Notes: a model not told the origin generated them from the letters alone. A DNA stretch of 64,000 nucleotides from Reticulitermes speratus (GCA_021186555.1 JAJKFL010000042.1:28767521-28831520), one strand, 5' to 3'; shown: positions 1 through 11,159, counted from the stretch's first letter. Numbers and translations: made by a program.

Positions 1-1090
1 AACGACAATGTTTGAAGCCTCCACTGTCATTTATGATCATCCAGCTTCTGCGCTGTCCTTTAGTTCAGCGCTTTCTTTTCCTAAAATTCTTCCATCGCCC
101 GATTCATGTCCTTACAGCAGATACCATTCTTCGTCCTCGCTTCTGTCTCCTTGCTCTCCAAAGGAGCGAGCGGTTGATATCCCACTCATCTCAGGATGCC
201 AAGGTACTTTAAATGAATTGTCTGGATTTCATGACTAATTTTTTTTAGTTTGTTATGATAAAATTTGCTTTTCTGTTATTTTGTTTTACTTGTGTTTCTT
301 TTTATTTCTCTTGGTTGTATTTTAATTTAGTTCAGTTTGTTGCTTGATCGGTTTTGTAAACATAAATCATGAAAAATAAAGATAATGCGTTATTTCATCA
401 TACCAGTTTCACATTACTTCCTATAGCATACTAAAATACATGCACGTATATGTGTAGAGAAATAAAAACCACTTCAGAATATTATAAATTATTGATAACA
501 TTTGGGGTTTGTTTCACTGCTTTTACACCAGAACTGAATTCAGAATGCCGTAAGACGTACTCATATAATGAATGACAATTAGAAGAAAAAAATACACCTG
601 TAAATGCGGTACAGCAGTAAGGCATTCAACAGCCAAATTCCAGTATCTACCGAGATACCAAGCGAGATGCCGCAGAGACAGACTGCACTCGGATGTTGTA
701 CCAGTGTGGACAGCAAGCCAGCAGAAGACAGTGGCTGGTCGTAGGAATTCCATTACATGTTACTCGCTCAGTGTTGATCGACCCATAGTTGACTGAACTT
801 GCGTCGCTATTTGCTATTTCCTGTAATTAGATTGCAGAGCGCGTAGCGGCTGCCGACGCAACTAAAGAAATGTACATTTAAAACTTGTTCTTTGTGATAT
901 ATAAATGTAATTATTTTGCAGAGCTCACTTTTTTATAATACACATTAAATGTGTAAAGATTATTTATAACCATCCCGTGTAACAGTTCTACTAATTCTTT
1001 AAGCTTGTATACGAACATGTCCCTAACACTCAGCATGAGTGACAGGCATAAGGGAAACCTTCATTGTGCTCTTAATTTTAACTGGCAGTA
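1..1090. other. unassigned non-coding DNA
   Basis: Short overlapping frames near 8-238 and 523-796 have no domain, no long open frame and no splice-site context I can defend. T-rich sequence fills 240-350. I see no repeat copy, RNA gene or coding exon here. Confidence 0.5.
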
Positions 1091-1444
1091 GCGTCGGTAA
1101 TGCAGCTTGCTGACACAAAATCCAATATACCTCGAGTTTGTAATGCAGTTAGCAACATTACCATCACGGGGTTAACACCAAGTGCTGAATGTCCAAGTTT
1201 GCGAGCACTGCTGATGCTGAATGGATTTTTTACAATAAGTGTTTGGGTTGTGAATTATCATCGAAGTAAACTAGTTCCGAGCCCGTGTCACTGGAAGACT
1301 GCACCGTTAATTTTACCAAATAATTCCCAAAACAAGTAGAAACTGGGTGAAAGTTCTATGCTTTGATTAGCGCCATAAACGTTTAGCATTCGTGCAATGT
1401 ACGGTACGTGAAAATTTTGGTGAAAAATATACGGAGTGAATTTA

Positions 1445-1496
1445 AACGTGGAAATCATGGTAGGCTACTGAACGTGGAAATCATGGTAGGCTACTG
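1445..1496. repeat. perfect 26-bp tandem duplication
   Basis: A 26-bp unit beginning AACGTGGAAATCATGG occurs at 1445-1470 and again, identical, at 1471-1496. It is immediately followed by an ATT microsatellite. Identity of both copies points to a recent slippage or unequal-exchange event. Confidence 0.9.
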
Positions 1497-1507
1497 CACG
1501 AAAAGGA

Positions 1508-1546
<39 letters not shown>
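1508..1546. repeat. (ATT)n microsatellite
   Basis: About thirteen uninterrupted ATT units. The tyrosine run that appears in one translation is only this repeat read as codons. Confidence 0.95.
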
Positions 1547-1547
<1 letters not shown>

Positions 1548-1549
1548 GT

Positions 1550-2083
1550 CGGTGCGTCCAAGTGAAATGGTAATCTCCTGTTGTAATAACCATTAATTCG
1601 ATTTAGGTATTAAAAGAAGTAAATAACTACAGGTTTATTCTCTGCAGACTTCTCTTGTTTAATCTGATATACGACCTTTAACTTTAACGCAGCTACTTGT
1701 AAGCGTTCCGTTGTCAACAGTTCTCATTTGCCGGACCGGTTCCGGGTATGTCATCCATCTTGCCCTGTCATCCTGTTGCGAGTCCTTTGATGTGAGTGTG
1801 CCCAGAGTTCAGTTCATGATGAAGTCGATCCTGCATTCTCACAATCAGCGCCACTTCGTTTCCGTGTGCAGGATGGGTCTTACTAGTGTGATCCTCCGAC
1901 TTTGTTGCTGTTCTTGGGGCAGTGGAGTTCGTCAAAATCTGTCTTCTGTTTAACGCGATCAGTGAATCCAATTTAGAAGAGTGCACGGTGGCTGTCATAC
2001 AGAGCGTAGCCTACGCATTCAGTCACACCGGCACGTGTGAGAACAGAAATCATCTACAGAAGAGAAAAATAGGATTACTAATA
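1550..2083. other. unassigned non-coding DNA
   Basis: Overlapping frames of about 80 codons exist on both strands around 1711-1998, which is expected by chance in this slightly GC-richer patch. No domain or repeat family is recognisable. Confidence 0.4.
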
Positions 2084-2294
2084 CTCAATGGAGCAAGTCC
2101 TTTCTGAGAAGCTAATAGTTCCTGGATATGTCAAGAAATTCCCCGCGTTTTACGGATCCCAAAGTTCATTTCTGCGTTCACAGCAGCCTACAATTTTTCC
2201 CTATTCCGAGACACATGAATTCAGTCCGCGCACTCTCATCCTGTTTCTTTCAAATCCATTTTAATATCTTCCCATTTACGCCTGTCTTCAAAGT
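2084..2294 (-). mobile_element. LINE 3'-end fragment (GTRRFI / LAQDRDRW family)
   Basis: This stretch aligns by eye with 50984-51208 over its whole length: a GGAGCA start, a central AAGAAATTCCCC..GTTTTA block, and an ACGCCTG..CTTC end. It is the complement of the 3' end of a non-LTR retrotransposon whose sense-strand copies lie at 3484, 16085, 28845, 31024 and 57285. The sense copies translate to a degenerate RWEDN..W..LAQDR..W motif, the C-terminal end of the ORF, followed by a short 3' UTR. This copy is old, with several indels and no open frame. Confidence 0.65.
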
Positions 2295-2464
2295 TAAACA
2301 AGGTCACTAGCAAAATGGACAGGCGAGTTGGTGTTTGTCAGAGGAACGGAGCAGGTGATCAACCAAACAATCCTAGATGTATTACGAAGCAGGACGTAAT
2401 TGCATGTGTAACAATTTTGCAGAGTTATTCACACATCTTGCTATGCAGTGGGAACCAGAGCTGT

Positions 2465-2596
2465 TTCTCTGGGGGTAATGCGGCCGGAGCGTGAAGCATA
2501 GCACTGACATATCTAATGCCAACATTATGAATGAGAGGAGATAACCGTATACCTGCACTGCCCCCAGTGCTGTCATGGCGTGAACAGGGACAGCAG
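2465..2596 (+). mobile_element. SINE-B, 3'-half fragment
   Basis: The block AATGCGGCCGGAGCGTGAAG followed by ATGAATGAGAGGAG and the end GTCATGGCGTGAACAGGGAC matches the 3' half of the SINE-B family seen complete at 3943-4220 and 51630-51939. The tRNA-like head is missing or too diverged to see. A separate region at about 2615-2690 has a possible B-box (GGATTCGATCCC) and could be a head fragment of another SINE. Confidence 0.6.
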
Positions 2597-2699
2597 TGGT
2601 AACAACCATTCATGGTTCGCCAACGAGCTGGTGGTTACCGTAACAGCTTTGTATTCAAAAGTTTCAGGATTCGATCCCAACCATTAATCTTAAGAAACT

Positions 2700-3483
2700 A
2701 CTAAGAGTTGTCAGCCGGTGTCTGGAAGACGCAATACGTAGAACTAGTTCCCGAAACTTCATGTGTATTAAATATATGGTCCAGATACTGCAGAACTGTG
2801 GTCAACATTTTGTTACTGTTGTGAATCAGTGTAAGTGCAGGTTTGCATGAACTGAGTAAAGTGAACACACTTGGCGAATGTCAGTGTCATTTGATGCTGG
2901 GTTTCCACTGAAAATTACGAGGTTAAATTTATTCTGGTCCGTTTGCTTCCAAATAACAACTACTTTATCCGAAACTGAAACAGAATTTCATAAAATTCTT
3001 CTTAAACTGCGTGACTTAATGTAGGCCTAGTTGCCATTACGATCTGAAACATTTATTCGAAGAATTTTTTTTTTGTCGAGACAGATATCTATCGAACGAC
3101 GAAGAGGCATCAGTTATACGAGTTTATCTCCGCAGTGTAATAGGCCTGCTTGTCCTGGTGACAGGTCTGTAAACGTAGAATTTGAGAGTGCAGAGTAGTA
3201 TCTTCGTGGTTGATCAGATTGCCAGCACTGTGTGTGTGTGTGTGGCGCGCGCGTCGTAATCAGACATAAAGACGGTGGAACGTATATGTAGTGTGCTGTA
3301 AATTGTAACAGGAATTAGGCGGAAGAAACCCGGCTGTGGTCACTTATATTAATCCTTCGGTTTTCACAGGCCCGATCTGAATCTGTTAAATGCCAGTTTA
3401 TTACATATGTTTAGAGCTGCAGTTTTTCTCTACCTGATTTGTACTCCTCAGCAAGTATTATCCGGATGACTAAGTCAAGCAGA
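2700..3483. other. unassigned DNA with a short TG/GC repeat
   Basis: Apart from a (TG)n tract with a GCGCGC block at about 3228-3253, nothing is recognisable and there is no open frame of note. Confidence 0.5.
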
Positions 3484-3795
3484 ATGCGATAGGGAGGACA
3501 TTTGGCACGTATGGGGGAGAAGAACAATGCACACAGGAATTTGGCAGGGAAACCTGAAGAAAGAGACTACGTGGGTGATGTGGGCATAGGTGATACACAA
3601 TATTGAAGTAGACCTTAAAGAAATAGGATGGACAGGTGTGGAGTGGCTTGGTCTGGCTCAGGATAGGAACTATTGTAGAGCTGTTGTGAACACGGCATTG
3701 AGCCGTAGGGTGCCATGAAATTCGGGGAATTTCTTGACTGGCTGAAGAACTGTTAGCTTTTCAAGAATGATTGTGCTCCATGGACTCATTTTTTA
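3484..3795 (+). pseudogene. LINE ORF C-terminus and 3' UTR, decayed
   Basis: Reading through stops gives RWAGHLARMGEKNNAHRNL, then KPEERD, then WLGLAQDRNYCRAVVNTAL. This is the C-terminal end of an arthropod non-LTR reverse transcriptase (usual form: GHVARMGE...GKPEGKRPLGRPRRRWEDN...[12 protein letters not shown]). After the ORF end comes the 3' UTR shared with the other copies (GGGGAATTTCTTGACT..CTGAAGA). The RPRRRWEDN part is replaced by diverged sequence. The fragment is 5' truncated and inactive; no upstream RT domain is visible. Confidence 0.75.
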
Positions 3796-3942
3796 TTTAT
3801 TTAGTTGCTGTTTACCACGGCACTAAATACAAGTCAGCTGGGCCCTCCTATGTGACGAAACGACTGCGAACTCGTGAGTAGGTAAAGAGATTATACCAAG
3901 GCAATCCTGTCCTGTTTTATGACACTCTTGGGGCTATTAGGA

Positions 3943-4220
3943 GCTGGGATAGTGTAGTCCGTATAGCGACTAGGCTACAGATTGGTGAATCCATAGTTCA
4001 AATCCCGGTAAGGACAAGAGATTTTTCTCTTCTCCAAATCGTTCAGACCGGCTCTGGGGCCCACCCAGCCTTCCGTTAAGTGGGTACTGGGGCAAATCGG
4101 CTGGGGCATGATGTTGACTACTCACCTCTTTCTAGCGCTGAGGTTAGGAATGAGTGGAGCTATACCTCTCCCTCTGTATGTCTTCATGGCGTGGACATAA
4201 ACAACTTTACCTTTTTACCT
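3943..4220 (+). mobile_element. SINE-B, near full length
   Basis: A tRNA-derived SINE. The head carries a diverged A-box region (AGTGTAGTCCGTATAGCGAC) and a B-box-like TTCAAATCCC, followed by a body with AGATTTTTCTCTTCTCC, CAGACCGGCTCTGGGGCCCA and TAGCGCTGAGGTTAGGAATG, and a tail CAACTTTACCTTTTTACC. About ten further copies occur in this window on both strands, which defines it as a repeat family. It has no coding capacity; Pol III transcription from the internal promoter and LINE-supplied reverse transcriptase are inferred from the general biology of SINEs. I find no clear target-site duplication. Confidence 0.85.
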
Positions 4221-4230
4221 CGGGACCATT

Positions 4231-4262
4231 GCTGAAGATACGTAATTGCCGAAACGTGACAG
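4231..4262 (+). ncRNA. weak hammerhead-like core motif
   Basis: CTGAAGA at 4232-4238, one T, then ten bases and CGAAAC ending at 4255. Spacing fits the other hammerhead-like motifs in this window, but there is no convincing stem II and no GTA at the expected cleavage position. It lies just after a SINE-B. Probably a decayed copy or chance. Confidence 0.25.
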
Positions 4263-4279
4263 CGAATAGCCGGTAAGCC

Positions 4280-5520
4280 GGGTGAGACCGAAATTGGGCA
4301 CTTCCTGTACACACGTATTTTGTACTTGTACTTGTGATAGTTTTGCAGATGTTAGGGCAGCTTTAAAATCCGCTTTGTAGAAAGGGAAGCTGGTTGTGAA
4401 CATTGTTGAAAGAAACTAAAGATATGCTGTAAATTAATTTGTATGAAAATCTGGACATGAAATTTGCGCGATTAAATATACTCCTACTGTGCATGAAGTT
4501 GTAAGTAGAATTCGTGCTAGGGACAAATGGCCGTGTTTTGTTTTGAGAGGGTTGCATTTGTCGCGAGGGACCGAGGAAGATTATACTAACCGTTAGAGTA
4601 GCCGGTTGCTTTACTTTTGGGTGGTGTGTCCTTGATTGAGTATCCATATGGCACTCTCCATTTTGAGCGTAATGTATTACAAACAGCGCCGTCTGCATGG
4701 AGTAATGGTAAAATAGAATCCATGCAGTGTCTTTGGACGTTGTTTTGAGGTCGCCTGTGATGACACAGTATTCATACGTTAGCTTGAGAGTCGTTGTCAG
4801 TTGCATGATTGCCTGTGGAGTAATTTTTGTCGGTCAAATAGAGTAGTGTCACCGGATTAATTTCAACACCGATGTCGATGGATAATAGGTGCCGCCGTAA
4901 GCGGATGACAGTAGATTGTCAGTACGAATTAAAGATGACCGTTATTGATAGCGTAATGTTTACCGTTAAAGTAGTGTTCATGGGTTATATTTATCAGTAT
5001 TATAGGTTATACTACCTCGCATGAATGGAGCAATACCCGTCAATAGTGTGGTGTTTTTTATGACTTACAAGATCGTTGGGTGATTAAAGTGTTATGGGTG
5101 GAACCAAGTGGCGATTGGTTATTTTAGTTTCACCACTGCAGATACATGAAATTTCTGGATAGTTAGAAATTGATTGCCTTTCATAGAAAAGCACGCATTG
5201 TCTGCCAGCACGGATGGTAAACGAATGAGTGCATACATAAAATACGGTTGATCTGAAATGGTTGCTTCCGCAGACGTTTCAGATGGACTCATATTCGATT
5301 TACGCCTTTCTGGTGACAACTCATGCTCCATTTCTGCAGTAACGAATGTCTGCCGTCGGATCTGGCCAGTACCACGTCGTTGCAGCCTGTTTTTAAAATC
5401 GTCTGTGTCACACAATTTTGTATTTATTTCGTATTTACTCTGTTATATATACGAGACAGAGTCAAGTAAAGCCAATATATTAATTACTTCGTGTACAACA
5501 ATCTGTGACAAACGCGAAGC
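4280..5520. other. unassigned DNA with two minus-strand open frames
   Basis: Two modest minus-strand frames occur, 147 codons (4363-4806) and 98 codons (5119-5415). The second has a hydrophilic N-terminal half rich in R, E and S (for example TAEMEHELSPERRKS). Neither matches a family I know, and neither has a convincing splice or promoter context. They may be chance frames or an unrecognised exon. The part next to 5524 may include the 3' UTR of the neighbouring mariner. Confidence 0.3.
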
Positions 5521-6716
5521 GCATCATTTCTCATATATAATCACCCCTCTCTCAACGCCATTATGTAGCGGTCCACAAGGCTGATTCCGATTGCGAAGAA
5601 AGTTTCCGGTTGTGATCGCAGCAACGTACGAGTATGCATCGCGTCTTTAACTTCATCATCACTGGCACATGTTCATCCACGCAAGGCTTCTTGTACTGGT
5701 ACAACCATGTAATAACCCGATGGAGCTAGGTGCGGACTATATGGGGGGAGGGGGGAGAATTTCAAATTTCATCTGCCTGATTGCTTCAACAGTAGCTGCC
5801 GCGGAATGCGAATGCGAATTGTTGTGGAGCAAAAGAACACTCTTGGACAGAAAACCTCTGCGCTTGTTGCGAATCGCCGGCTTCAGCTTTGATTTCAATA
5901 TTTCACTGTACGACGAAGCTGTAACAGTAGTGCCTTGCTTAAGGCAATGTTCCAGTATCGGCCCATTGCGGTCCGCAGACAAGAACAGCATTACTTGAGC
6001 TGCAGCTGCCTGGGATTTGAATTCATTTGTCTTCCGAGATGTGGGGTGTTTCAACTTTTTGCTGTGTCGTTTAGAGCATGGTTCGTAGTGATGGACGTAT
6101 GTTTTGTCACCCGTGACAATTGGTTGCAACAAGTCCTCTCCTTCTTGGCTGTACCTTTGCAAGAAACCCTCAGATATTTGTAAGCGGGTCTGTTTCTGTT
6201 AGCTGCCTATCTTGCACATACTTTGTGGTAGCCGATGTAATCGTGGATAGTGGCAAGTGCTGATACATAACTAGTGCCCACAGTTAATGCAATTTCACTC
6301 AATAATCCGTCTGTTTTCTGTAGTCAGTGCGTCCACTTTAGCACGCTGGTTATATGTTCGTGATGTCAAAGGCCGGCCTGATCGTTCTTCATCAGGATTT
6401 GTCCTCCCACGTCTAAATGTGTCCACTCATTCGTGTACAGTTTTCTGTGCCCTGTAGTGTTCATCATATTACTCTAACATTCTCATATACATTTCGGATG
6501 CTTTAACGCCTTCTGGCCACGGATCACAGCTCGCTTTTCTACAACTGTGCAGTTCGAAAGATTTGCCGCCATATTTAAAAAACACAACCCTAACTAAACC
6601 TGACACTGACTCGTCGCGACAATGCCTAGTATGTAGTTATTGAAACAGCCGGTAGGTTTCACATTGCGTTGAGTGCAGCGTCTCTACAGGCAAAATAACG
6701 TCACTTTTTGATTCAC
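5440..6716 (-). mobile_element. mariner element relic (Tc1/mariner)
   Basis: The element carrying the broken transposase. Its 5' end lies near 6716, where the sequence complementary to GACGTTATTTTGCCTGTAGA resembles the inverted terminal repeat and leader of this mariner subgroup. The opposite terminal repeat is not recognisable, so the left border (5440) is only approximate and rests on A/T-rich 3' UTR sequence after the stop codon. A (CG)n(TG)n tract at about 6720-6750 abuts the right end. Confidence 0.7.
5524..6572 (-). pseudogene. mariner transposase, broken
   Basis: Read on the minus strand from ATG at 6572 to TGA at 5524-5526, this is a mariner-type transposase of about the usual 340-350 codons. 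The start MAANLSNCTVVEKRAVIRG matches the helix-turn-helix N-terminus; FGH-like GHYK.. is followed by RYSQEGEDLLQPIVTGDK (first catalytic Asp in TGD) and HYEPCSKR. The second catalytic position, normally HDN, reads HNN, so that Asp is lost. The PYSPHLAPSGYY block stands for PYSPDLAPSDYH, so the third Asp region is also damaged, and a frameshift lies in the poly-G/C run near 5742. The only long open piece is 5737-6162. It cannot encode active transposase. Confidence 0.9.
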
Positions 6717-6718
6717 CT

Positions 6719-6752
6719 TCGCGCGCGCGCCTGTGTGATGTGTGTGTGTATG
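6719..6752. repeat. (CG)n/(TG)n simple repeat
   Basis: CGCGCGCGCG followed by TGTGTGTGTATG. It lies directly at the outer edge of the mariner relic. Confidence 0.7.
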
Positions 6753-7040
6753 TAGACGTTACATTAAAGTTTAAAATACGTAGCCCTCGTTAGAGTCGGG
6801 GCAGCCCACTGTGAGGTCCGCCGGCGAGGTGATGGTCGATTGACTTCTGATGAGGCACAGTCGACAGGGTATTCAGCTGTTCATAAAATTCCTTGTTAAG
6901 GAATCCTATCATCTTACTGCCCATAGTATGAGGCAGTTCAGTTTAGTGTGTTAGTTCTCTAAGTACCGTTTTATTGTTATACGCGCACTCATATTAAACA
7001 CGCCACGCGTTTTTTCCTGCGTGATTTCCTAATCAACACA

Positions 7041-7190
7041 TAGAGTGCCCTATTGTCCAGTGTTTATGTTAGTCCTCATGTACATGTGCAGTGTCTTATT
7101 GCCCATTGTTCGTTGATGTTAGTCTTTGTGTGCGTGCAGTGTGTTATTGTCCAGCTTTCGCTTTAGACTTCATGTACTTGGTCTGCCTAA
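7041..7190 (+). repeat. three diverged copies of a 46-48 bp minisatellite
   Basis: The block TATTGTCCAG or its variants recurs at 7051, 7097 and 7145, each followed by a GTT/TTTAG..CATGTAC-like segment. Spacings are 46 and 48 bp. The copies are clearly related but diverged. Confidence 0.7.
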
Positions 7191-7707
7191 TCCAGTTCTT
7201 TTGACTTAACTCTCCTTAACAATTCTGAACAAAGAGAACAATACGGATTGAAGGGTTGTTCCTGCAAACTTGTACATTCCAATGTCAGTTCACTGTATTG
7301 GTCCTCGGCATTGCCCTGAATACTTCGTCGTTATACATCGTAAATAGGTCTCGCCTGTCTTCAGAACGAGAGACCAAGATTTATAACCACACGAAACGAG
7401 AACTACACCTCTGTTCTCTAAGAAGTACGCACTGAGACAGAAGAAGGAGATGAACATCGAGTATACGCTTCGTATACTACAAGCGGTAGTGATCTCCTTC
7501 AGGTACAAGCTGAGGCTGAAGAAACAATTGAGCATGAGCATGCAATACAGTACAGCAAAACCAGATGGCAGCACGTCGATAGATGACAACGCATGGTTTG
7601 CTCTAAGAATAAGGAAATGACGGAAGAGTCCTTGGAGTAGCGTGTGAATATTATGGTAGCTCGTCGTATGACTGGCAGGTACGTAATGAGGGTGGTGGTG
7701 GTGGTGG

Positions 7708-7742
<35 letters not shown>

Positions 7743-9330
7743 AGCCTACGTGTTCGGCGTAATCGCAGCTTTTGTAGAACCCGAACGTTCACAAGAGCCA
7801 TCAATTGGACTCCTGTTCTGAACCACGTGTATCCAGGACTTGGCCTTGCGCTTTACCACCTGAGATTAATCTTCATAGCCTATTTCCGTCTATGTCTATA
7901 TCTTGCAGAGTTGTATCCTCCGTTTAGGTTCACGACCAAAATATTGTTATGCATATTTCCCATGTGTACTACATGCTCCGCCCGTTTTGTCCTTGGTTTT
8001 GATTACCGGAAGAAGGTATTTGATTAAGCGTGCGCCTGCACACTGTGAAGCTACGTACCGTAGGCTATTATGCAGTTTTTGTCGGCCGTCTAGGTCTGTG
8101 TTGTCTGAACGGTGAGGTACGAAAAGTATCTGGCAGAATTATTTTGTGAGATTTGGGGTTAAACTTTCTGGCATGTAACGTCATGTATCCTGGTAGAAAT
8201 ATGTCGTCGTTTCGGAAGAACCTGTTGTATCTATCTTCTGCGTACCTTCCGACAGTTTGGTAAATTTGTATCAGGCTACATACAAAGAGATTCTGTTCTT
8301 CCAGGAGAATGAGTGTTTTGGATACTTTAATTGTTAATACGTAGGTAGGAGAGGGTAAGAGACAAGAACAGTAATTACAGCAGTAATAATAGCAGCTATT
8401 TTCGTCTGCGCCATAGACGTCTTCATAGGACGTAAAATGAATGCACTGTAATGGCGTGAGTTTTGAGAACACAGCAGAACCATCGAGTGACGCATCTGAA
8501 CGCCGTGTTACGTGTGACGTTGAATTAATCTGTTCACAAGAGGGGAATGTAGTTTTTACAAAAGGGCTTATTCATGGCACAAGAACATAAAAATTCTTCA
8601 GCTTGTTTACTGATCCTTTTGTCAGCTGATGTCAGGATCACTTTGATACGCAGCCAACCCCTCCCCAGCACTCGCAACTGCGTGACTGACCCCATTTTAG
8701 GGCTCCGATCACGCACTGGAAAGTTTGCATTTTTGAATAGGTGTAACAGTAATACAGCTACTGTGACTAATTCGGAAAACCTCTGGAAACCATTCACAGC
8801 AGTGGGCTGTGTCACCCTCCATGTGCATCCCATCGACTGTCGCGGTGCTGTATGCACCACCCCGACTTTCGTAATCTAGAGGTCCCGGATTTGAGTCTTC
8901 GGTCGGAAACCGACTCTCCGAAGTTAGGGCTTTTTTGACTTTTTTGTGCCCCAGAAAACTTACGGAAACTTCCTAATATGTTGTTCGTTAAAAAGATTAA
9001 ATCTTCTGACTCTTGCCTAACCCGAAGCTTCATTACCGTGTTTGCAAGAATCTACCACTGGATCCTTTCCTGTGCCAGAGTAATCCACTCCACACGTCTT
9101 GCTTCTTTAAAGTACCTTTTAATGTTACTCTCTTATCTATGCCTAAACCTATTATCTTTCAAGATCCTCGACTAAAATTGGTGTGCTGCATTTTCCTCCT
9201 GCGTGCTAGCTTTCCCGCCCATCCCATCCACCCGACGCTTTTGTGAAGAGTGCAGACCGCGAGGTTCCTCGTTATGTGTACGCAGTTCTGTTAATTAACC
9301 TCCGGGCTGAATTTGTGTCTTCATAACAAC
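7190..9330. other. unassigned DNA with a GGT/GAT microsatellite
   Basis: A (GGTGGT)n then (GAT)n tract lies at about 7691-7742 and creates poly-Val/Asp frames on one strand and poly-Ser/Thr on the other. Overlapping frames of 100-134 codons on both strands (7499-8472, 8534-8879) show no domain. Sequence around 8870-8900 (GGTCCCGGATTTGAGTC) faintly resembles a Pol III B-box region of a decayed SINE. No gene is supported. Confidence 0.4.
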
Positions 9331-9332
9331 AC

Positions 9333-9990
9333 TTACTTTCTTATCAGTTTTGTCACGTTCGTTGTAGTCTTCTTGGTATTTATACAGCGAGCACAGCGAT
9401 AGCGCCATCTGTCGAAACATTTTGTGAGTGCATTGTATGAAATTCGGATAAGCGTGGCCCGCGATTTTGCCTGAGTCGTGGTGATACCATTAAGCCTCCT
9501 TACCTTTAATGCCTTATTGGATTTTGGCAAATGATTGAAACCCTAGCACCAAATCTGGTATGTAGGTCGTGGAACGACAGCCATTTTGTTTTAGCCTAAA
9601 ATTCACACACAGAAAAAGTCCAGTGAGCAGACGCGTGGCACGAATTTGACGACATTCCAGTGCTTGTTCAGATGGTCTTTCAGATTGTCCATCAGAATGC
9701 TCCGAACCGGCCCAAATGAAATTCTCAACATGTTAGCAACTTTGCGGGTAGTGTTGTTCTGTTTTTGAAGACAGGTCGTCCCGAGTATTCAGCATCTTCA
9801 GCAGAGGCCACACTGCGTTTGAACTTGGAAAACCGGGGGGGGGGGGGGGGAACTTGTTCCTTCCATTGTCTACTCTCCAAAAGCGTCTTTCAACATTTTA
9901 CAAGTTTCCCTAGAATTTTCCCGCAGTTTAAACAAAGTTTGATGCCGACACGCCGCATTTTCTGGTGTGCGATTTTCTATGTGCGCCAAA
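9333..9990 (-). pseudogene. second mariner-like transposase, catalytic core deleted
   Basis: On the minus strand the order is: a helix-turn-helix stretch near 9930-9860 readable as NCGKILGKLVKMLKDAFGE, then WFSKFKRSVASAEDAEYSG (linker, usual form WFxRFKxG...DDxRSGRP) near 9830-9780, then KVANMLRISFGPVRSILMD near 9745-9685 (second helix-turn-helix). The next readable coding piece is the C-terminus LTKCFDRWRYRCARCI near 9430-9380. The whole region with the DDD catalytic residues is missing, leaving roughly 100 unrelated bases. A 16-base G run (9835-9850) breaks the linker. This is an internally deleted, inactive copy of a different mariner subgroup from the 5524 element. Confidence 0.75.
9835..9850. 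repeat. poly-G tract, 16 bases
   Basis: An uninterrupted G run inside the mariner relic. Long G runs recur at 18059, 18940 and 40969 in or beside repeats; they may partly reflect assembly or polymerase slippage. Confidence 0.8.
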
Positions 9991-9999
9991 ATCGCAAGT

Positions 10000-10640
10000 G
10001 AGACAACATACGCTTGTACTTAACAAGAAATGACTCAATAATATTTCGCGTTAGAGCCATATTCGAAGCAGGAAATGACCCAGGAGCCTCTGTCTGCGTT
10101 AGCGGCAGAAGTTCGTGCTAGCAGTAGTAGTGTCTCGCACTCAGTCCGGAAGCTGTTTGATCACACCACGTATGGTGTGCTTTTCTGTTTAAGATTCAGA
10201 TATTGTCCTCAACAGTTGTCAGTGTGTTTTATGTTGCCTCAGGATAAAAAAGGACACCCACACAAAACAATATGTGAAAATTTTAAGATCTCTTTCTTGT
10301 TTTAATATTACGTTTTGAGACAGCAGACGGGAAGATAAACGATTGTGAACGTAATGGGAGCAAACTTTTCCCGAAATTAATCATTTTTGTGAAGGTAATT
10401 TTTTATTTTTCTGTCATTCCGAAATATTTTGATTGGGCAATACTGTCGAAGGATTTAAAAGCTACTTTTTGTATTATTATTTTATCCCGCATTCTGGTGA
10501 GGAGATATTAATATGGAGCTAATTACTTTTAACTACATTTAGGTCTAGGCCAAATTCCTGATCAGTTTGTAATAGATTTTATGAGAGAGTACATATTAAA
10601 CTCTTCGGGTCCAAACTCCTGTACCGAAATACTAAATTGA
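10000..10640. other. unassigned non-coding DNA
   Basis: A 76-codon plus-strand frame at 10075-10305 has no recognisable feature. The rest is A/T-rich without open frames. Confidence 0.45.
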
Positions 10641-11155
10641 AACTATATAAATCTGTAGTACAACCCATACCGACCTTAGGTCAGAAACTTGGACGGTGAC
10701 ACGGAAGAAACGAACGCACTTAGAATCATTGAAAGGAAGATTGTAGGGAAAATATGTGGACCCACAAAAGAAGGAGAGCGCTGGAGAATAAGAACAAAAA
10801 AGGAGATAACGCATATTACAAGGGGAAGGTATTGTAAAATTTATAAAATCCCTTCGACGAAGATAGTGTGGTCATGTTGAAAGAATGCAAAACCAAAGAA
10901 TGTCAAAACAAATAGCAACAGCTACAAGGAAAAGGGGAAGACACGTGAAAGATGGAGGGACGAGGTTGGAGAAGACTTAAATATGATGGAAGTAAAAAGA
11001 CAGGCAGGCAGTGTCTAAAGACCATCGGGAATGGAGGAAGATAGGCTAGTATTGGAAGCCAAGATTCACAACGGACTGTAGCGCTTGAGGAGAAGAGGGA
11101 GGAAAAGGAGAAGCAGAGATAGAGAAGGCAGAAGAAGAGGAAGAAGAAGTTGACA
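10640..11155 (+). pseudogene. non-LTR reverse transcriptase C-terminus, decayed, with purine-rich tail
   Basis: Reading across frameshifts gives LYKSVVQPI..TLG.K.W, then ALRIIERKIVGKICGPTKEG, then RWRIRTKKEI, then VERMQNQRMSKQIATA, then GRHVKDGGTRLEKT and an end KIHNG. This is the thumb and C-terminal end of an RTE/Jockey-like LINE (usual form LYKTLIRPVLTYGSETWTL...GERWRIRTNKEI...ARKRGRP..RWRDEV..DL). It ends in a purine-rich tail, GAGGAAGAAGAA-like, at about 11088-11152. It is a different family from the LAQDRDRW LINE. No catalytic YxDD region is present, so the copy is 5' truncated. Confidence 0.8.
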
Positions 11156-11159
11156 GCGT

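Noticed and set aside
4363-4806. 147-codon minus-strand frame
   Set aside because: No recognisable family; starts and ends within unassigned DNA; codon use looks like the background.
7644-7804. Poly-Asp/Val and poly-Ser/Thr frames
   Set aside because: Caused by the GGT/GAT microsatellite.
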